Shown here: positions 18,501-26,134 of the stretch, piece by piece
Layout of the letters: each line of letters begins with the position of its first letter
Position numbering within the stretch: the stretch's first letter is position 1
Assembly: GCA_902801025.1 (NCBI GenBank)
Contig: CADCGZ010000003.1
Coordinates: 1 to 52,362, forward strand
DNA: 52,362 bases
Reading direction: 5' to 3'
Origin: an uncultured bacterium
GTDB lineage: Bacteria; Verrucomicrobiota; Kiritimatiellia; RFP12; UBA1067
The notes under the pieces: generated by a model
The model's input: only the letters and a program-made list of their open reading frames with translations
Told to the model about the DNA's origin: nothing
Databases searched by the model: none
Translations under genes and position numbers: made by a program

Positions 18501-19658
18501 GTTCTTGCCAGCGTTGCGGATGCCGTCGAGATGCAGCACGAGGCCGTCCGTCACGTAGTTGTCGAAAAGCGGATCCAGCTCGGAAGATTTCGAGCCGCTT
18601 GCATACTGCCACTGCCAGACGAGGCGCACCTTTGCGGTCGTATCTGTCGCCGTGTAGCTCGTGGCATTGAAGGAGACAGGCGCGCTCCAGCCGGTGCCGT
18701 TCCACGTTTCAAGCGTATAGCCGGTGCAAACGTAGTCGGCGCCGTCCTTCGTAGCCTTGCGGGGCGCGGTGAAGGTGTAGCCCTCCTCGTCGTACGCATA
18801 TACGCCGGTTCCTTCATTGCCCTCTAGCCCGGCGACCGCAGTTGCCACGACAACGTTCGTGACGGGCATGCCAGTGACGAAACGGATCTGGTCGAGATCG
18901 TAGTTCTGCTTCACCTCCGCCGCCGTCAGCGCGCGATTGTAGATGCGCACCGAATAAAAGGTTCCCTTGGTGGGATAGACTGTGGTGTTATAGGCGCAGC
19001 CGATATTGTATTTGCACCCTGGAAGGCTCTTGGAATCCGTACGCGTCTGCGGCGTGCCGGCAACGCCTCCGGTGTACAGGACGGCTTGTTTCGTGTCCAG
19101 CACGGCGGAAAAGCCCTTCCCGTCCCAATTCGGGATGCTGGGGCGCGCACTCAATGCCAAACCTTCCACATTGGCTTTCCACCAAAGCGTATTTTCGCCT
19201 TTTTTAATCCATATTCCGTGGTCGGCAGTATTTGCGCGGGAGATGTAGTTTGCGTAGGCTTCCATCGATCCAAGGCTGAGGTCGCCGAACACCTCTATTG
19301 TTGTAGTGGAACTGCCGCCAAGCTCCGCAATGGTCTGCCAGTACTTGTCGCCGTCGAGATAGTAGGCGTTGTCGCGCCAACCGCTGTTGCCGGTATTGGT
19401 CTTGTACTGGTTAAGCGTGGCGCTGGTGCGGGGATCGACGAGGTTGAACCATGTGGTCGTCGTGTTGTCATGCGCCTTGAGAAGGCCGGTGTTGCGGATG
19501 CCGTCGAGCTGCAGGAGCAGATTCCCGCGCGCGGCGTAGTTGGACGGCTCGTATTTGAGCGCGGCACTTGCCGCAGTCGGCATAAGCAAGACAATTGCGC
19601 CGACGATGCACGCCGAACCATACATGAACACGGACCTTACGATGTCTCTAATACGCAT
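15513..19658 (-). CDS. Large secreted protein with four LamG-like (concanavalin-type) modules
   Basis: 1381 residues. The ATG at 19658 follows AAAGGAG by six bases and opens a signal peptide (residues ~1-33, ending TAASA). Four modules of ~340 residues begin with LDGIRN near residues 52, 378 and 720 and FDGFRN near 1060. Each jelly roll ends in a VRIYNR-L--AEL--N strand typical of LamG/laminin-G-like sugar-binding folds. Between modules lies a ~75-residue beta domain (CTGYTLETWNG-GW ... KVRLTWQW). The DNA of modules 1-3 shares GTTGCGGATGCCGTCGAG exactly. The protein ends GLVLILR. It is the first gene of an operon with the phytase-like and sugar-phosphate genes and lies opposite a XylR-type regulator. 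Surface glycan binding is the likely role; no catalytic residues are recognised. Confidence 0.85.
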   Translation of the reverse strand: MRIRDIVRSVFMYGSACIVGAIVLLMPTAASAALKYEPSNYAARGNLLLQLDGIRNTGLLKAHDNTTTTWFNLVDPRTSATLNQYKTNTGNSGWRDNAYYLDGDKYWQTIAELGGSSTTTIEVFGDLSLGSMEAYANYISRANTADHGIWIKKGENTLWWKANVEGLALSARPSIPNWDGKGFSAVLDTKQAVLYTGGVAGTPQTRTDSKSLPGCKYNIGCAYNTTVYPTKGTFYSVRIYNRALTAAEVKQNYDLDQIRFVTGMPVTNVVVATAVAGLEGNEGTGVYAYDEEGYTFTAPRKATKDGADYVCTGYTLETWNGTGWSAPVSFNATSYTATDTTAKVRLVWQWQYASGSKSSELDPLFDNYVTDGLVLHLDGIRNAGKNSPHDYSAKQWIDLVDGKVATIARDEGDASEWLDDGYYFDARSFAQFSEQLESLGQQVTVQVVCEADTNVLYASKIAQTTRINWPQLVGCNNNDTLNVYYDLNNSTPNHQLTFKCATTANNAYIAKGTWEERYVTAIRNGTDKYVIQSAAISDATGNAHKTGATNNDIPAATVYVGSAGNSVELRSARWFKGTIKSIRIYNRVLSDAELAQNRAIDDARFFGIGASDANVVVASSVRGVSGDAPEGAYALSAGGHTFSAPASVTVGDDTYSCTGYTLETWDGAAWGAAETHSGVLSVALTDTTAKVRLTWQWTHTAGPGYDAAFNDYVTDGLVVHLDGIRNTGLQAIHDSAATTWADLANDGDYAKFIGVDSSCGWTANGYRFDGRTTKPAYAVMNTTRTIGNKYTVQAVVNFSRSTSQCIVTAWPALFGTKAASGDPFAMYYNQNNNDTPGVQFKVANTHTRDPSLKGWDGEYMTGWSDGVNAALFQTAAQDGVTRAFDKSIGTQTITFASGNGDGGSSAMGYNLRRFHGTYKSARIYNRPLTDAELVKNRKADEIRFFGRSPAAAGDLVVASTVEGLGGDLPCGAYRPVAGYTFTAQTEVVFGGIPYELAGYTLETWNGSAWGEPVSCESGAYSANVATASKRLTWNWVVKSRLTKIKDYDVGDYVQDGLYLNFDGFRNAGATADHDLNATEWVNLGTGGASLNATFDSATGSNSGGWAKDGYNFVNGGKFATLGANPDFDGQCYLTIQVVCDDYNKQTAYPTIFGSTNDYCNIYAGIFTDGRQARFKVHNAGAVYVPNWGEQYVNAIYHAGAYTVFETTSPTLNNWTGKWRGDWTIFKDRPFYIGGVYFPDDATKTNERRFNGKIQAVRVYTRMLLPDELEHNRKVDEARFRGNPPECNVTIATKCGDGTGETLAEGVGNYKVEGSYTFSATTVRDFDDALKPVGGYYLETYVDGAWIGKTWREGNSYMYDESQGKVRITWSARKRGLVLILR

Positions 19659-19690
19659 AGACACTCCTTTGGTTTTAAGTTTACGCTCAT

Positions 19691-19719
19691 AGTATACCAA
19701 AGGAGACAGAATATGAAAA
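19691..19719 (-). promoter_or_regulatory. Promoter of the LamG-phytase-SorE-PfkB-OPA operon
   Basis: Minus strand: TTTTCA (19719-19714), a 17-base spacer ending TTTGG, and TATACT (19696-19691). The predicted start leaves a leader of about 25 nt containing AAAGGAG before the ATG at 19658. Confidence 0.6.
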
Positions 19720-19756
19720 TTGCATATTCAGCCGCAGAATTTGCATCTGCCACAGA

Positions 19757-19799
19757 GCGGCCGGGGAGTATGATTCCCGCACTTGTCAAAGCCGGCCGC
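19757..19799. promoter_or_regulatory. Inverted repeat, candidate operator between divergent promoters
   Basis: Perfect 8-base arms GCGGCCGG (19757-19764) and CCGGCCGC (19792-19799) are separated by 27 bases. An inner imperfect pair, CGGGGA and TTCCCG, lies inside the left half of the spacer. The right arm ends six bases before the regulator's -10 box and covers the spacer next to its -35, so binding there would affect the regulator's own promoter. Assignment as a binding site for the XylR-type protein is inference. Confidence 0.4.
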
Positions 19800-19811
19800 A
19801 TGTCGTATAAT
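19783..19811 (+). promoter_or_regulatory. Near-consensus sigma70-type promoter, leaderless, for the XylR-type regulator
   Basis: TTGTCA (19783-19788), 17-base spacer, TATAAT (19806-19811), then seven bases and the ATG at 19819. The transcript would begin at or within a base of the start codon. No Shine-Dalgarno sequence precedes the ATG. Confidence 0.7.
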
Positions 19812-19818
19812 TCTCCCC

Positions 19819-20946
19819 ATGAAGCGGAAAAATGTACTTGTCATGGTGAGCCCGATGAGCGTCCCCAGAGTCGAGGGAATCGCTCGCTTCGCGCGCGAGC
19901 ACGACTGGAACCTGACGATCCAGGACCGTCTCGGATATCACCCCCTCGCCTGGAACGGCGACGGGATCATCGCGACGCTACGGTCGGATCCCGTAACATT
20001 CTCCAGCATCGCGCGGCTCATGAAGCGCGGCGTCCCGACCGTGGACCTGACGATGTCGCGCCCGGACATCAACGTGCCGCGCGTAACTTCTGACCACGAG
20101 GCAATCGGACGTCTTGCGGCTGAACACTTTCTGGAGCGAAACTTCCGCAACGCCGTCTGGTTCTCGACAGGATGGGGCCCGGTCCATGCGATGCGGTTCA
20201 AAGGGCTCTCGGAAAGACTTGGATTCACACCCTTGAAATCGGTCCTCGCCGAAAGCCTTCCAAAGTCGCGGCAGAACGACTGGTCCGCGTTCACGAAATG
20301 GCTGCGCGGCGCATTTGCCGCGGCGCCAAAGCCGGTGGCGGCGCTCACATACGACGAGGCGGACGGCGCACGGCTTCTGAACGCGGCGCTCGAGCTGGAC
20401 ATATCCGTGCCCGAGGAGCTCGCGATCCTCACCATCGGCGACAACAAAACGATCTGCGAAAACCAGTCCGTCCCGCTTTCGTCCATCGACCAGAACCTTG
20501 AGCGCGGCGGATACGAGGCGGCCGCCCTTCTCGACAGGCTGATGTCCGGCAAGCGCGCCCCGAGAAAACCGATTCTCATTCCACCGCTCGGAGTCGTCGT
20601 GCGGCGCTCGACCGAAGTCATCGCCGTCGCCGAGCCGACAGTCCGCAAAGCGATAGAATTTATCTCGAAGAATCTGTCGCGCCCCATCGGTTCGCCGCAG
20701 ATCGCCGACGCCCTCGGCATCAGAAGACCGATTCTCGACGCGCTCTTCCGCGAGCACCTCTGCCACTCAGTAGGCGAGGAAATCCGCCGTCAGCGGTTCG
20801 CGCGCGCCAAACTTCTGCTCGAGACAACCAAGATGCCAGTCGCGGAAATCGCAGCCGAAACCGGCTTCTGCACGGCATCGCACCTTTCGAACACCTTCCG
20901 CGCTGCAACAGGCTTTTCGCCACGCGTCTGGCGCAGCCGCATCTGA
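19819..20946 (+). CDS. XylR-type transcriptional regulator (LacI-like sensor plus AraC DNA-binding domain)
   Basis: 375 residues. Residues ~1-270 form a periplasmic-binding-protein-like sugar sensor (VPRVEGIARFAREHDW, WNGDGIIATL, VPTVDLT, ITSDHEAIGRLAAEHF-type, IGDNKTICENQSVPLSSID). Residues ~275-375 form the double helix-turn-helix of AraC/XylR proteins (PQIADALGIRRPILDALFRE, MPVAEIAAETGFCTASHLSNTFRAATGFSP). It is therefore a cytoplasmic, ligand-responsive activator or repressor of sugar genes. The ATG at 19819 is preferred to the one at 19783, which lies in the -35 box. It is divergent from the LamG-phytase-SorE-PfkB-OPA operon, which is its probable target. The inducer cannot be read from the sequence. 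Confidence 0.9.
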   Translation: MKRKNVLVMVSPMSVPRVEGIARFAREHDWNLTIQDRLGYHPLAWNGDGIIATLRSDPVTFSSIARLMKRGVPTVDLTMSRPDINVPRVTSDHEAIGRLAAEHFLERNFRNAVWFSTGWGPVHAMRFKGLSERLGFTPLKSVLAESLPKSRQNDWSAFTKWLRGAFAAAPKPVAALTYDEADGARLLNAALELDISVPEELAILTIGDNKTICENQSVPLSSIDQNLERGGYEAAALLDRLMSGKRAPRKPILIPPLGVVVRRSTEVIAVAEPTVRKAIEFISKNLSRPIGSPQIADALGIRRPILDALFREHLCHSVGEEIRRQRFARAKLLLETTKMPVAEIAAETGFCTASHLSNTFRAATGFSPRVWRSRI

Positions 20947-20978
20947 ATCCGCCGAGAAGGCTTCGATTTCGCGGAAAG

Positions 20979-21293
20979 GAAGATGCAAAGGCCCTGGCGA
21001 TCATACGCAGGGACCTCTCGGACAGCCATACCATCGCCGACATTGCAAAGGAGCTGAAAGTCTCGCGGCGTACGCTGGAAACAAAAGCGAATCTCGTCCT
21101 CGGGACAACGCTCAAGAACGAGATAAACCGAATCCGGCTCAACGAGGCCGTGCGACTCATATCAAACACGGACCTTTCGATTCAGGCAGTGGCCGAACGA
21201 TGCGGCTTCTGCTGCGCAAGCCACCTCAACACGCGATTCAAGACGGCATTCGGCTACAGCCCCTCTGTATTCCGCTACCGAAACCCGTCATAG
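20979..21293 (+). pseudogene. Orphan AraC/XylR DNA-binding-domain fragment without a start codon
   Basis: In the third plus frame, directly after the XylR-type gene, an open stretch encodes a second double helix-turn-helix: DAKALAIIRRDL, TIADIAKELKVSRRTL, LNEAVRLI and LSIQAVAERCGFCCASHL, ending GYSPSVFRYRNPS-stop at 21291-21293. The final motifs match the C-terminus of AraC-family proteins. There is no ATG, GTG or TTG suitably placed and no sensor domain. It is in a different frame from the preceding gene. Best read as the remains of a second, deleted regulator; production through a frameshift from the intact gene is less likely because that gene already has a complete DNA-binding domain. Confidence 0.75.
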
Positions 21294-21314
21294 CCAAATT
21301 TATGACACGCACAC

Positions 21315-23090
21315 TTAGCGGACTATCGTAACGCCGGGGGGTGCATCGATCTTTGTGTCGATGGATCCGTCGGGACGCTTCTCGTGGCGGACGCGCACTA
21401 CGCCCTGCGCCGTCGGTAGCGCACCTTCTGCCCAATCGAGGTCACCGAGAAACGGCCGGACGCGGACTGTTTTTCCTCCGGCGTCAAGTGCCTCCAACCC
21501 AAGGATGTGCGCAATGCACCACGCCGCAGGGCCCGCGCTCCATCCGTGGCAGAGGGAATGGCGGTATCCGGGATAGCAGAACTCGCCGAAGTCGCCGTGG
21601 ATGTCCTTCTTCCCCTGGACCGGCATCTCGTCGACGCGCGAGGCGTTGTTGGTCCACGAAAGGCTGAAGTCCTCCCAGAAGCTCGTCGCGCCCATGTCGA
21701 GCATGCCGCCCCAGTAGTCGCGCATGGTGTCAATGGCGCGCTGGTTCTCGCCGGCCGCGCTCATCGCCTCCAGCATGTAGTATCCGTAGAACGTGGAAAC
21801 CCCCTCGTTGCCGTTCTTCCCGATGACGTCGCGGAACATCTCCTTCGCGTCCGAAAGGCCGCCGAGCGCAAGAAGCGCGGCGGCGGACTTCGCCCCCGCC
21901 GGATCGGGTTTTTCCCCGCGCACCTTCGCGGCCTCGCCACGGCATTTCGCGGCAAGCGCCGCGTCTCCCGCCACGTCCATCAGCTCCGCCGCGTCGTCGA
22001 GCGTGAGCGCGAGGAGCCCGCGCGTGCCGGCGCGGACCGCCGGCTTGTTGTGCTGCGTGGGCCAGTCGAGGAACACATTGGATCCGCGACCGTCTCCGTA
22101 CGCGGCAGATTCGCCGCGTACGTTCTCCAGCACGTGCGCGACGGTCGCTTTTAAGTATTCGCCGCGTACGCGTACCCATTCGGCGTCGCCGGTGTAGCGA
22201 TGCCATTCGCGCACGACGCGGAGGAACCAAAGCGTGTAGTTCGGCATGTTGTTCATCCAGCCGTCGGCCGGAGTCGTGGCGATCGCGTAGTCGATTGAAT
22301 CGGAGAGGACTTCAGTCGCGCCGAAGACGGACAGTATCGCGCGCGCCTCGGGATGCATGTCGCCGAGCCAGACGAGCCGGTCGCGCTTGATGCCGTCCCA
22401 GAGAAAATCCTGGCAGCAGAGATGAACGGTGCGTACAGCTGTATCCCACACGCTGTTCAGACGCTCGTCCGAGCACCTGAATTCGCCGCGGCGCGACATC
22501 GGACGCATGAGCGAGACGGCGCGCACGCACTCGAGATTGACCTTCCCCGCGGTGACGAGGTCAAGCCGCACGAAGCGAAAGCCAGTGTTGCCGATTTCGA
22601 CAATGCCCATGAACGGTATGTCGTGTACGCCGTCGCGTATCGCGTGGTCGTTACTGGCCGACTTCGTCCCGATGTCCGCCATCGTCTCGCCCACGCTCTC
22701 GCCGAACCTCACGCGCATCTTCATGCCGCGAGGGCACATGCTTCCGATCTGGAGCCCGCCGTGCAGTTCGCGGCCGAAATCAAGGATCACCGAAGCCGGC
22801 TCGCCGTTGTTCTCCATCGCGCAGCCACATACACCTCGCCAGCGCTCTTCTGGAATCTGTCCGTGGCGCGGCAGCAGGAGGCTATCGGCATTCTTCACGA
22901 CCGACCTGTTGCCGTAGACCGAGTCGCCAGAGGTCCACACAACCCGTGCAGGCGACACAAACGTGCGGACGCGGGGATCTGTCCGTTCCGGCACCGTCGC
23001 GAAGAGGGTAAAAGCTGCAAACAAGACGACTATCGACGCCATGGCTCGCACGGGAACACTCGCATGAAACATTGCACTCGATTTTTTCAT
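21315..23090 (-). CDS. Secreted alpha-L-rhamnosidase-like glycoside hydrolase (GH78)
   Basis: 591 residues from the ATG at 23090; the upstream GTG/TTG extension would run through the -10 box. A signal peptide spans ~1-33 (MASIVVLFAAFTLFATVP). Residues ~95-200 are a beta-sandwich (LDFGRELHGGLQIG, GFRFVRLDLVTAG). The (alpha/alpha)6 barrel follows, with the acidic motif DGIKRDRLVWLGDMHPE at 232-248: Asp232, Asp237 and Asp244 sit at the +0, +5 and +12 spacing of characterised GH78 enzymes, although position +5 there is Glu, the proposed general acid. The C-terminal sandwich ends GVTIVR. It would remove rhamnose from plant pectins or glycosides outside the cytoplasm. It is transcribed alone from a leaderless promoter. 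Confidence 0.85.
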   Translation of the reverse strand: MKKSSAMFHASVPVRAMASIVVLFAAFTLFATVPERTDPRVRTFVSPARVVWTSGDSVYGNRSVVKNADSLLLPRHGQIPEERWRGVCGCAMENNGEPASVILDFGRELHGGLQIGSMCPRGMKMRVRFGESVGETMADIGTKSASNDHAIRDGVHDIPFMGIVEIGNTGFRFVRLDLVTAGKVNLECVRAVSLMRPMSRRGEFRCSDERLNSVWDTAVRTVHLCCQDFLWDGIKRDRLVWLGDMHPEARAILSVFGATEVLSDSIDYAIATTPADGWMNNMPNYTLWFLRVVREWHRYTGDAEWVRVRGEYLKATVAHVLENVRGESAAYGDGRGSNVFLDWPTQHNKPAVRAGTRGLLALTLDDAAELMDVAGDAALAAKCRGEAAKVRGEKPDPAGAKSAAALLALGGLSDAKEMFRDVIGKNGNEGVSTFYGYYMLEAMSAAGENQRAIDTMRDYWGGMLDMGATSFWEDFSLSWTNNASRVDEMPVQGKKDIHGDFGEFCYPGYRHSLCHGWSAGPAAWCIAHILGLEALDAGGKTVRVRPFLGDLDWAEGALPTAQGVVRVRHEKRPDGSIDTKIDAPPGVTIVR

Positions 23091-23096
23091 ACCCGC

Positions 23097-23105
23097 ATTA
23101 TACCA
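23097..23105 (-). promoter_or_regulatory. Extended -10 promoter, leaderless, for the rhamnosidase-like gene
   Basis: Minus strand: TGG, TATAAT (23102-23097), six bases (GCGGGT), ATG at 23090. Seventeen bases upstream lies CTGATA, a poor -35 (4 of 6). Confidence 0.65.
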
Positions 23106-23127
23106 CATTTCACAGCTAATATCAGCA

Positions 23128-25374
23128 TCAGAGATTTGCGAAGGGATTGCAGGAAAAGCCGCCGGAACCGGACGAGGGTCCGAAAGAAGTACGCGGTTCG
23201 CGCTTTACACGCGGCGCTCCGGGCGTCGCCGCGCCGCCTATTGTCGGCTTCGATTTCGCGGAGAGCGCGATGCGCCCTCTTGCGCGGTCGACGCCGATAA
23301 CGGTGACCTGAAGACGGTCACCCGCCTTTACGACGGACGCGGGATCGGAGACGAAATTGTCCGAGAGCTCAGAGAGGTGGATAAGTCCGTCTTGATGGAC
23401 GCCAATGTCTACGAATGCGCCAAAAGCTGTCACGTTCGTGACGACGCCTTCGAGTTTCATCCCCTCCTTGACGTCTTCGATCTTGGTTACGTCATCGCGG
23501 AACTTTGGCGGCTCGAATGTCGCACGGGGGTCGCGCCCCGGCTTCACGAGCTCGTTCACGATGTCCTTCAATGTCGGCTCTCCGACGTCGTTCGTTATGT
23601 AGCGCCTGACGTCTATCTTCTTCGCCGCGGCGGAATTGCCGACGAGCTCGCGTACCGAAAGCCCGGCGTCCTCGGCCATCTTTCCGACAAGCGCGTAGCG
23701 CTCGGGGTGCACAGCAGACGAGTCAAGCGGATTCGCCGCGCCACGGATTCGCAAGAAGCCCGCGCACTGCTCGAACGCCTTGTCGCCAAGCCCCTTCACC
23801 TTCTTGAGGTCGCTGCGCGAGGAGAACTTGCCGTTTTCGTTGCGCCATTCGACGATGTTCTTCGCGAGCGTAGGCGTAATTCCGGAGACGCGCTCCAGGA
23901 GCGGCGCTGACGCCGTGTTGAGCTCCACCCCCACTCCGTTCACGCACGAGACTATGACTTCATCAAGCTTTGCGCCGAGAAGCGGCTGCGAGACGTCGTG
24001 CTGGTACTGGCCTACGCCAATCGCCTTCGGGTCGACCTTCACAAGTTCCGCGAGAGGGTCTTGCAGGCGGCGGCCAATCGAGATCGCGCCGCGCACAGTG
24101 AGATCGAGGTCGGGGAATTCCTTGCGGGCGATTTCACTCGCGGAGTAAACGGACGCGCCTGCCTCGCTTACGGAGACGACGATCGGCGTCGGAATCTCGG
24201 GGTGCTGTGCGTGAAGCTTCTTCAGCGTGTCGCGCACAAACGACTCCGTCTCGCGCCCTGCCGTTCCATTACCGACGGCGACTGCCTCGACATGGTATTT
24301 AGCGACGATCATCGCTACGGCCTTCGCCGCCTCAAGTGGATTCTGCTGCGGGAAGATTACTGTCTTGCCGAGATACTTGCCGGTCGAGTCGAGCATCGCG
24401 ACCTTGCAGCCGGTGCGGATGCCAGGGTCGATTGCGAGGACCGCCTTTTCGCCGAGCGGCGAAGCAAGGAGAAGATGGCGCAGGTTCTCGGCGAACACCT
24501 CGACTGCTGCGCGGTCTGCCTCGGCCTTCTTGTCCACCGTCACGTCGATTTCGCATGACGGCGCAAGAAGCCGCCTGTAGGCGTCGTGAGCTGCGAGCTC
24601 AAGCTGTTCGTCGCATGTATCGTTGTGCCGCGCTCCGCGCAATGCCGACAAGATCTCAACAATGCGTTCGACGACAGGATCTTCATCGAGGACGAGCTTA
24701 ACCCAGAGCACCCCTTCCTTCTGTCCGCGGCGAATAGCGAGATAGCGATGCGAGGGAATCGTCGCTATCGGTTCCTCGAAATCGTAGTATTGCTCGTACT
24801 TCGTCGGCTCTTTGGGCGCTGGGCTCGCGACTTCGCTCTTGACGCGCGAACGGCGGGCGAATTCGTTGCGCACGAAACCGCGCACGTCGGCATTGTCGGC
24901 GATTCGTTCCGCAATTATGTCGCGCGCGAACTGCAAGTCCTCGTCAGTCGGCTCGCCGCCGTTCCACTCGAGCGAGCGCCCTTCCCAGATTGCGTCCGCA
25001 AGCGGTTCGTATCCCTTCTCTTTTGCGACCTGTGCACGAGTGCGGCGCTTCGGCTTGTAGGGCTGGTATATGTCCTCGAGGCGAGACTTGACAAAGCATC
25101 CGGCGATTGCGGCGCGAAGTTCGTCGGTGAGCTTGCCCTGTTCGTCTATCGACTTGAGAACCGTCTCCTTGCGGGCTTCAAGCTCGGTGTAGTACTCGAG
25201 CCGGTCCTTGATCTTTCCTATAGCGACTTCGTCGAGGTTTCCGTGCGCTTCCTTGCGGTATCGCGCGATAAACGGAATCGTGTTTCCTTCGGCAAGAAGC
25301 TTTTCGACTGCGGAGATCTGGCGGGCGTTCGCCCCGACCTCCGTTACCATGCGGTTTAGTATTTCAGCATTCAT
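23128..25374 (-). CDS. tex: Tex family protein (S1 RNA-binding transcription accessory protein)
   Basis: 748 residues, the usual length. Tex is a cytoplasmic nucleic-acid-binding protein related to eukaryotic Spt6. Domain order is visible: the N-terminal helical region (AVEKLLAEGNTIPFIARYRKEAHGNLDE in part), a YqgF/RNase H-like centre (AIDPGIRTGCKVAMLD, AVGNGTAGRETE), the helix-hairpin-helix part (ASAPLLERVSGITPTLAKNIV) and an S1 domain (GVVTNVTAFGAFVDIGVHQDG) at ~640-710. A short basic, Gly-rich tail follows. A possible AAAGGAAAC ribosome site lies upstream of the ATG at 25374. Confidence 0.96.
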   Translation of the reverse strand: MNAEILNRMVTEVGANARQISAVEKLLAEGNTIPFIARYRKEAHGNLDEVAIGKIKDRLEYYTELEARKETVLKSIDEQGKLTDELRAAIAGCFVKSRLEDIYQPYKPKRRTRAQVAKEKGYEPLADAIWEGRSLEWNGGEPTDEDLQFARDIIAERIADNADVRGFVRNEFARRSRVKSEVASPAPKEPTKYEQYYDFEEPIATIPSHRYLAIRRGQKEGVLWVKLVLDEDPVVERIVEILSALRGARHNDTCDEQLELAAHDAYRRLLAPSCEIDVTVDKKAEADRAAVEVFAENLRHLLLASPLGEKAVLAIDPGIRTGCKVAMLDSTGKYLGKTVIFPQQNPLEAAKAVAMIVAKYHVEAVAVGNGTAGRETESFVRDTLKKLHAQHPEIPTPIVVSVSEAGASVYSASEIARKEFPDLDLTVRGAISIGRRLQDPLAELVKVDPKAIGVGQYQHDVSQPLLGAKLDEVIVSCVNGVGVELNTASAPLLERVSGITPTLAKNIVEWRNENGKFSSRSDLKKVKGLGDKAFEQCAGFLRIRGAANPLDSSAVHPERYALVGKMAEDAGLSVRELVGNSAAAKKIDVRRYITNDVGEPTLKDIVNELVKPGRDPRATFEPPKFRDDVTKIEDVKEGMKLEGVVTNVTAFGAFVDIGVHQDGLIHLSELSDNFVSDPASVVKAGDRLQVTVIGVDRARGRIALSAKSKPTIGGAATPGAPRVKREPRTSFGPSSGSGGFSCNPFANL

Positions 25375-25413
25375 TGGAAATTGTTGATGTTTCCTTTTAA
25401 GATAAAATTTTTA

Positions 25414-25445
25414 ACGCAGAGACGCAGAGACGCAGAGTAGCAGAG
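25414..25445. repeat. Tandem ACGCAGAG repeats
   Basis: Three exact 8-base copies of ACGCAGAG (25414-25421, 25422-25429, 25430-25437) are followed by a degenerate fourth, TAGCAGAG (25438-25445). They lie between the end of trmB and the start of tex, both minus strand. I recall similar CGCAGAG-type tracts in intergenic DNA of other bacteria, but could not check. Confidence 0.85.
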
Positions 25446-25456
25446 TGTCAGATATG

Positions 25457-26134
25457 TCAGGTTCGGCGGATGATTCCTTCGCGGGGTTCGGCTTCGGGAG
25501 GGATTGTCAGCGGGGCGAGCGGTGCGTCGTCGCCGGGAAGCGACTTCCACGCGGCAGAATAAATCGGGAGACCCTGCTCGCGGAACATCGTCTCGAACTC
25601 AGTCCACACTTCCTTCGTACGCGGCATAGGATCGACGCGCTCGTAGCGCACGTCAGTGGCAAAGCCCTCGCACACCTCGTCGAAATACTCCTTGTGGTCT
25701 GTCGCGAACTCAAGTTTTCCGCCAACTTCAAGGCGCTTCCAGAGTGCTGCGCGAAAGAGCGGCCCGAAAAGTCGGTGCGAATGGTGCTTCTTCTTCGGCC
25801 ACGGATCTGGGAAGAACACGTAAACCGTGCGCGCATGGTGCGCGGGCAGGAGATAGTGGAACGTGTAAAGCGCCTCGAGCCGCAGCACCTTTGCGTTGGC
25901 GAGATTCGCCCTGCGGCACTTGCCGTCGAAAAGCCGCACGCGCTCAAGCATGCGCTCGATGCCGAGGAAATCGCAGTCGGGGTTCTCCGCGGCGCGGCGC
26001 GTCAGGAACTGGCCCTTGCCGCAGCCGACCTCGATCTCTAGAGGACGCGAGAGGTCGATTTCAAGTGGCTTGCAAGGATCCGTTACGCGGATTATGTGCG
26101 CCCCTGGCGCTTCGCCGATCAATTCGCGGTGCAT
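25457..26134 (-). CDS. trmB: tRNA (guanine-N7)-methyltransferase
   Basis: 225 residues. TrmB methylates G46 of tRNA to m7G using S-adenosylmethionine. The SAM motif is EVGCGKGQFLTRRA near residue 34, followed by FLGIE, and the family signature VYVFFPDPWPKKKHHSHRL contains the catalytic Asp. The long open frame continues upstream in the shadow of pgpA, but similarity begins near the ATG at 26134, which overlaps the last 16 bases of pgpA in another frame. The C-terminal ~40 residues (SLPGDDAPLAPL...) are a non-conserved tail. It is co-transcribed with pgpA. Confidence 0.95.
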   Translation of the reverse strand: MHRELIGEAPGAHIIRVTDPCKPLEIDLSRPLEIEVGCGKGQFLTRRAAENPDCDFLGIERMLERVRLFDGKCRRANLANAKVLRLEALYTFHYLLPAHHARTVYVFFPDPWPKKKHHSHRLFGPLFRAALWKRLEVGGKLEFATDHKEYFDEVCEGFATDVRYERVDPMPRTKEVWTEFETMFREQGLPIYSAAWKSLPGDDAPLAPLTIPPEAEPREGIIRRT

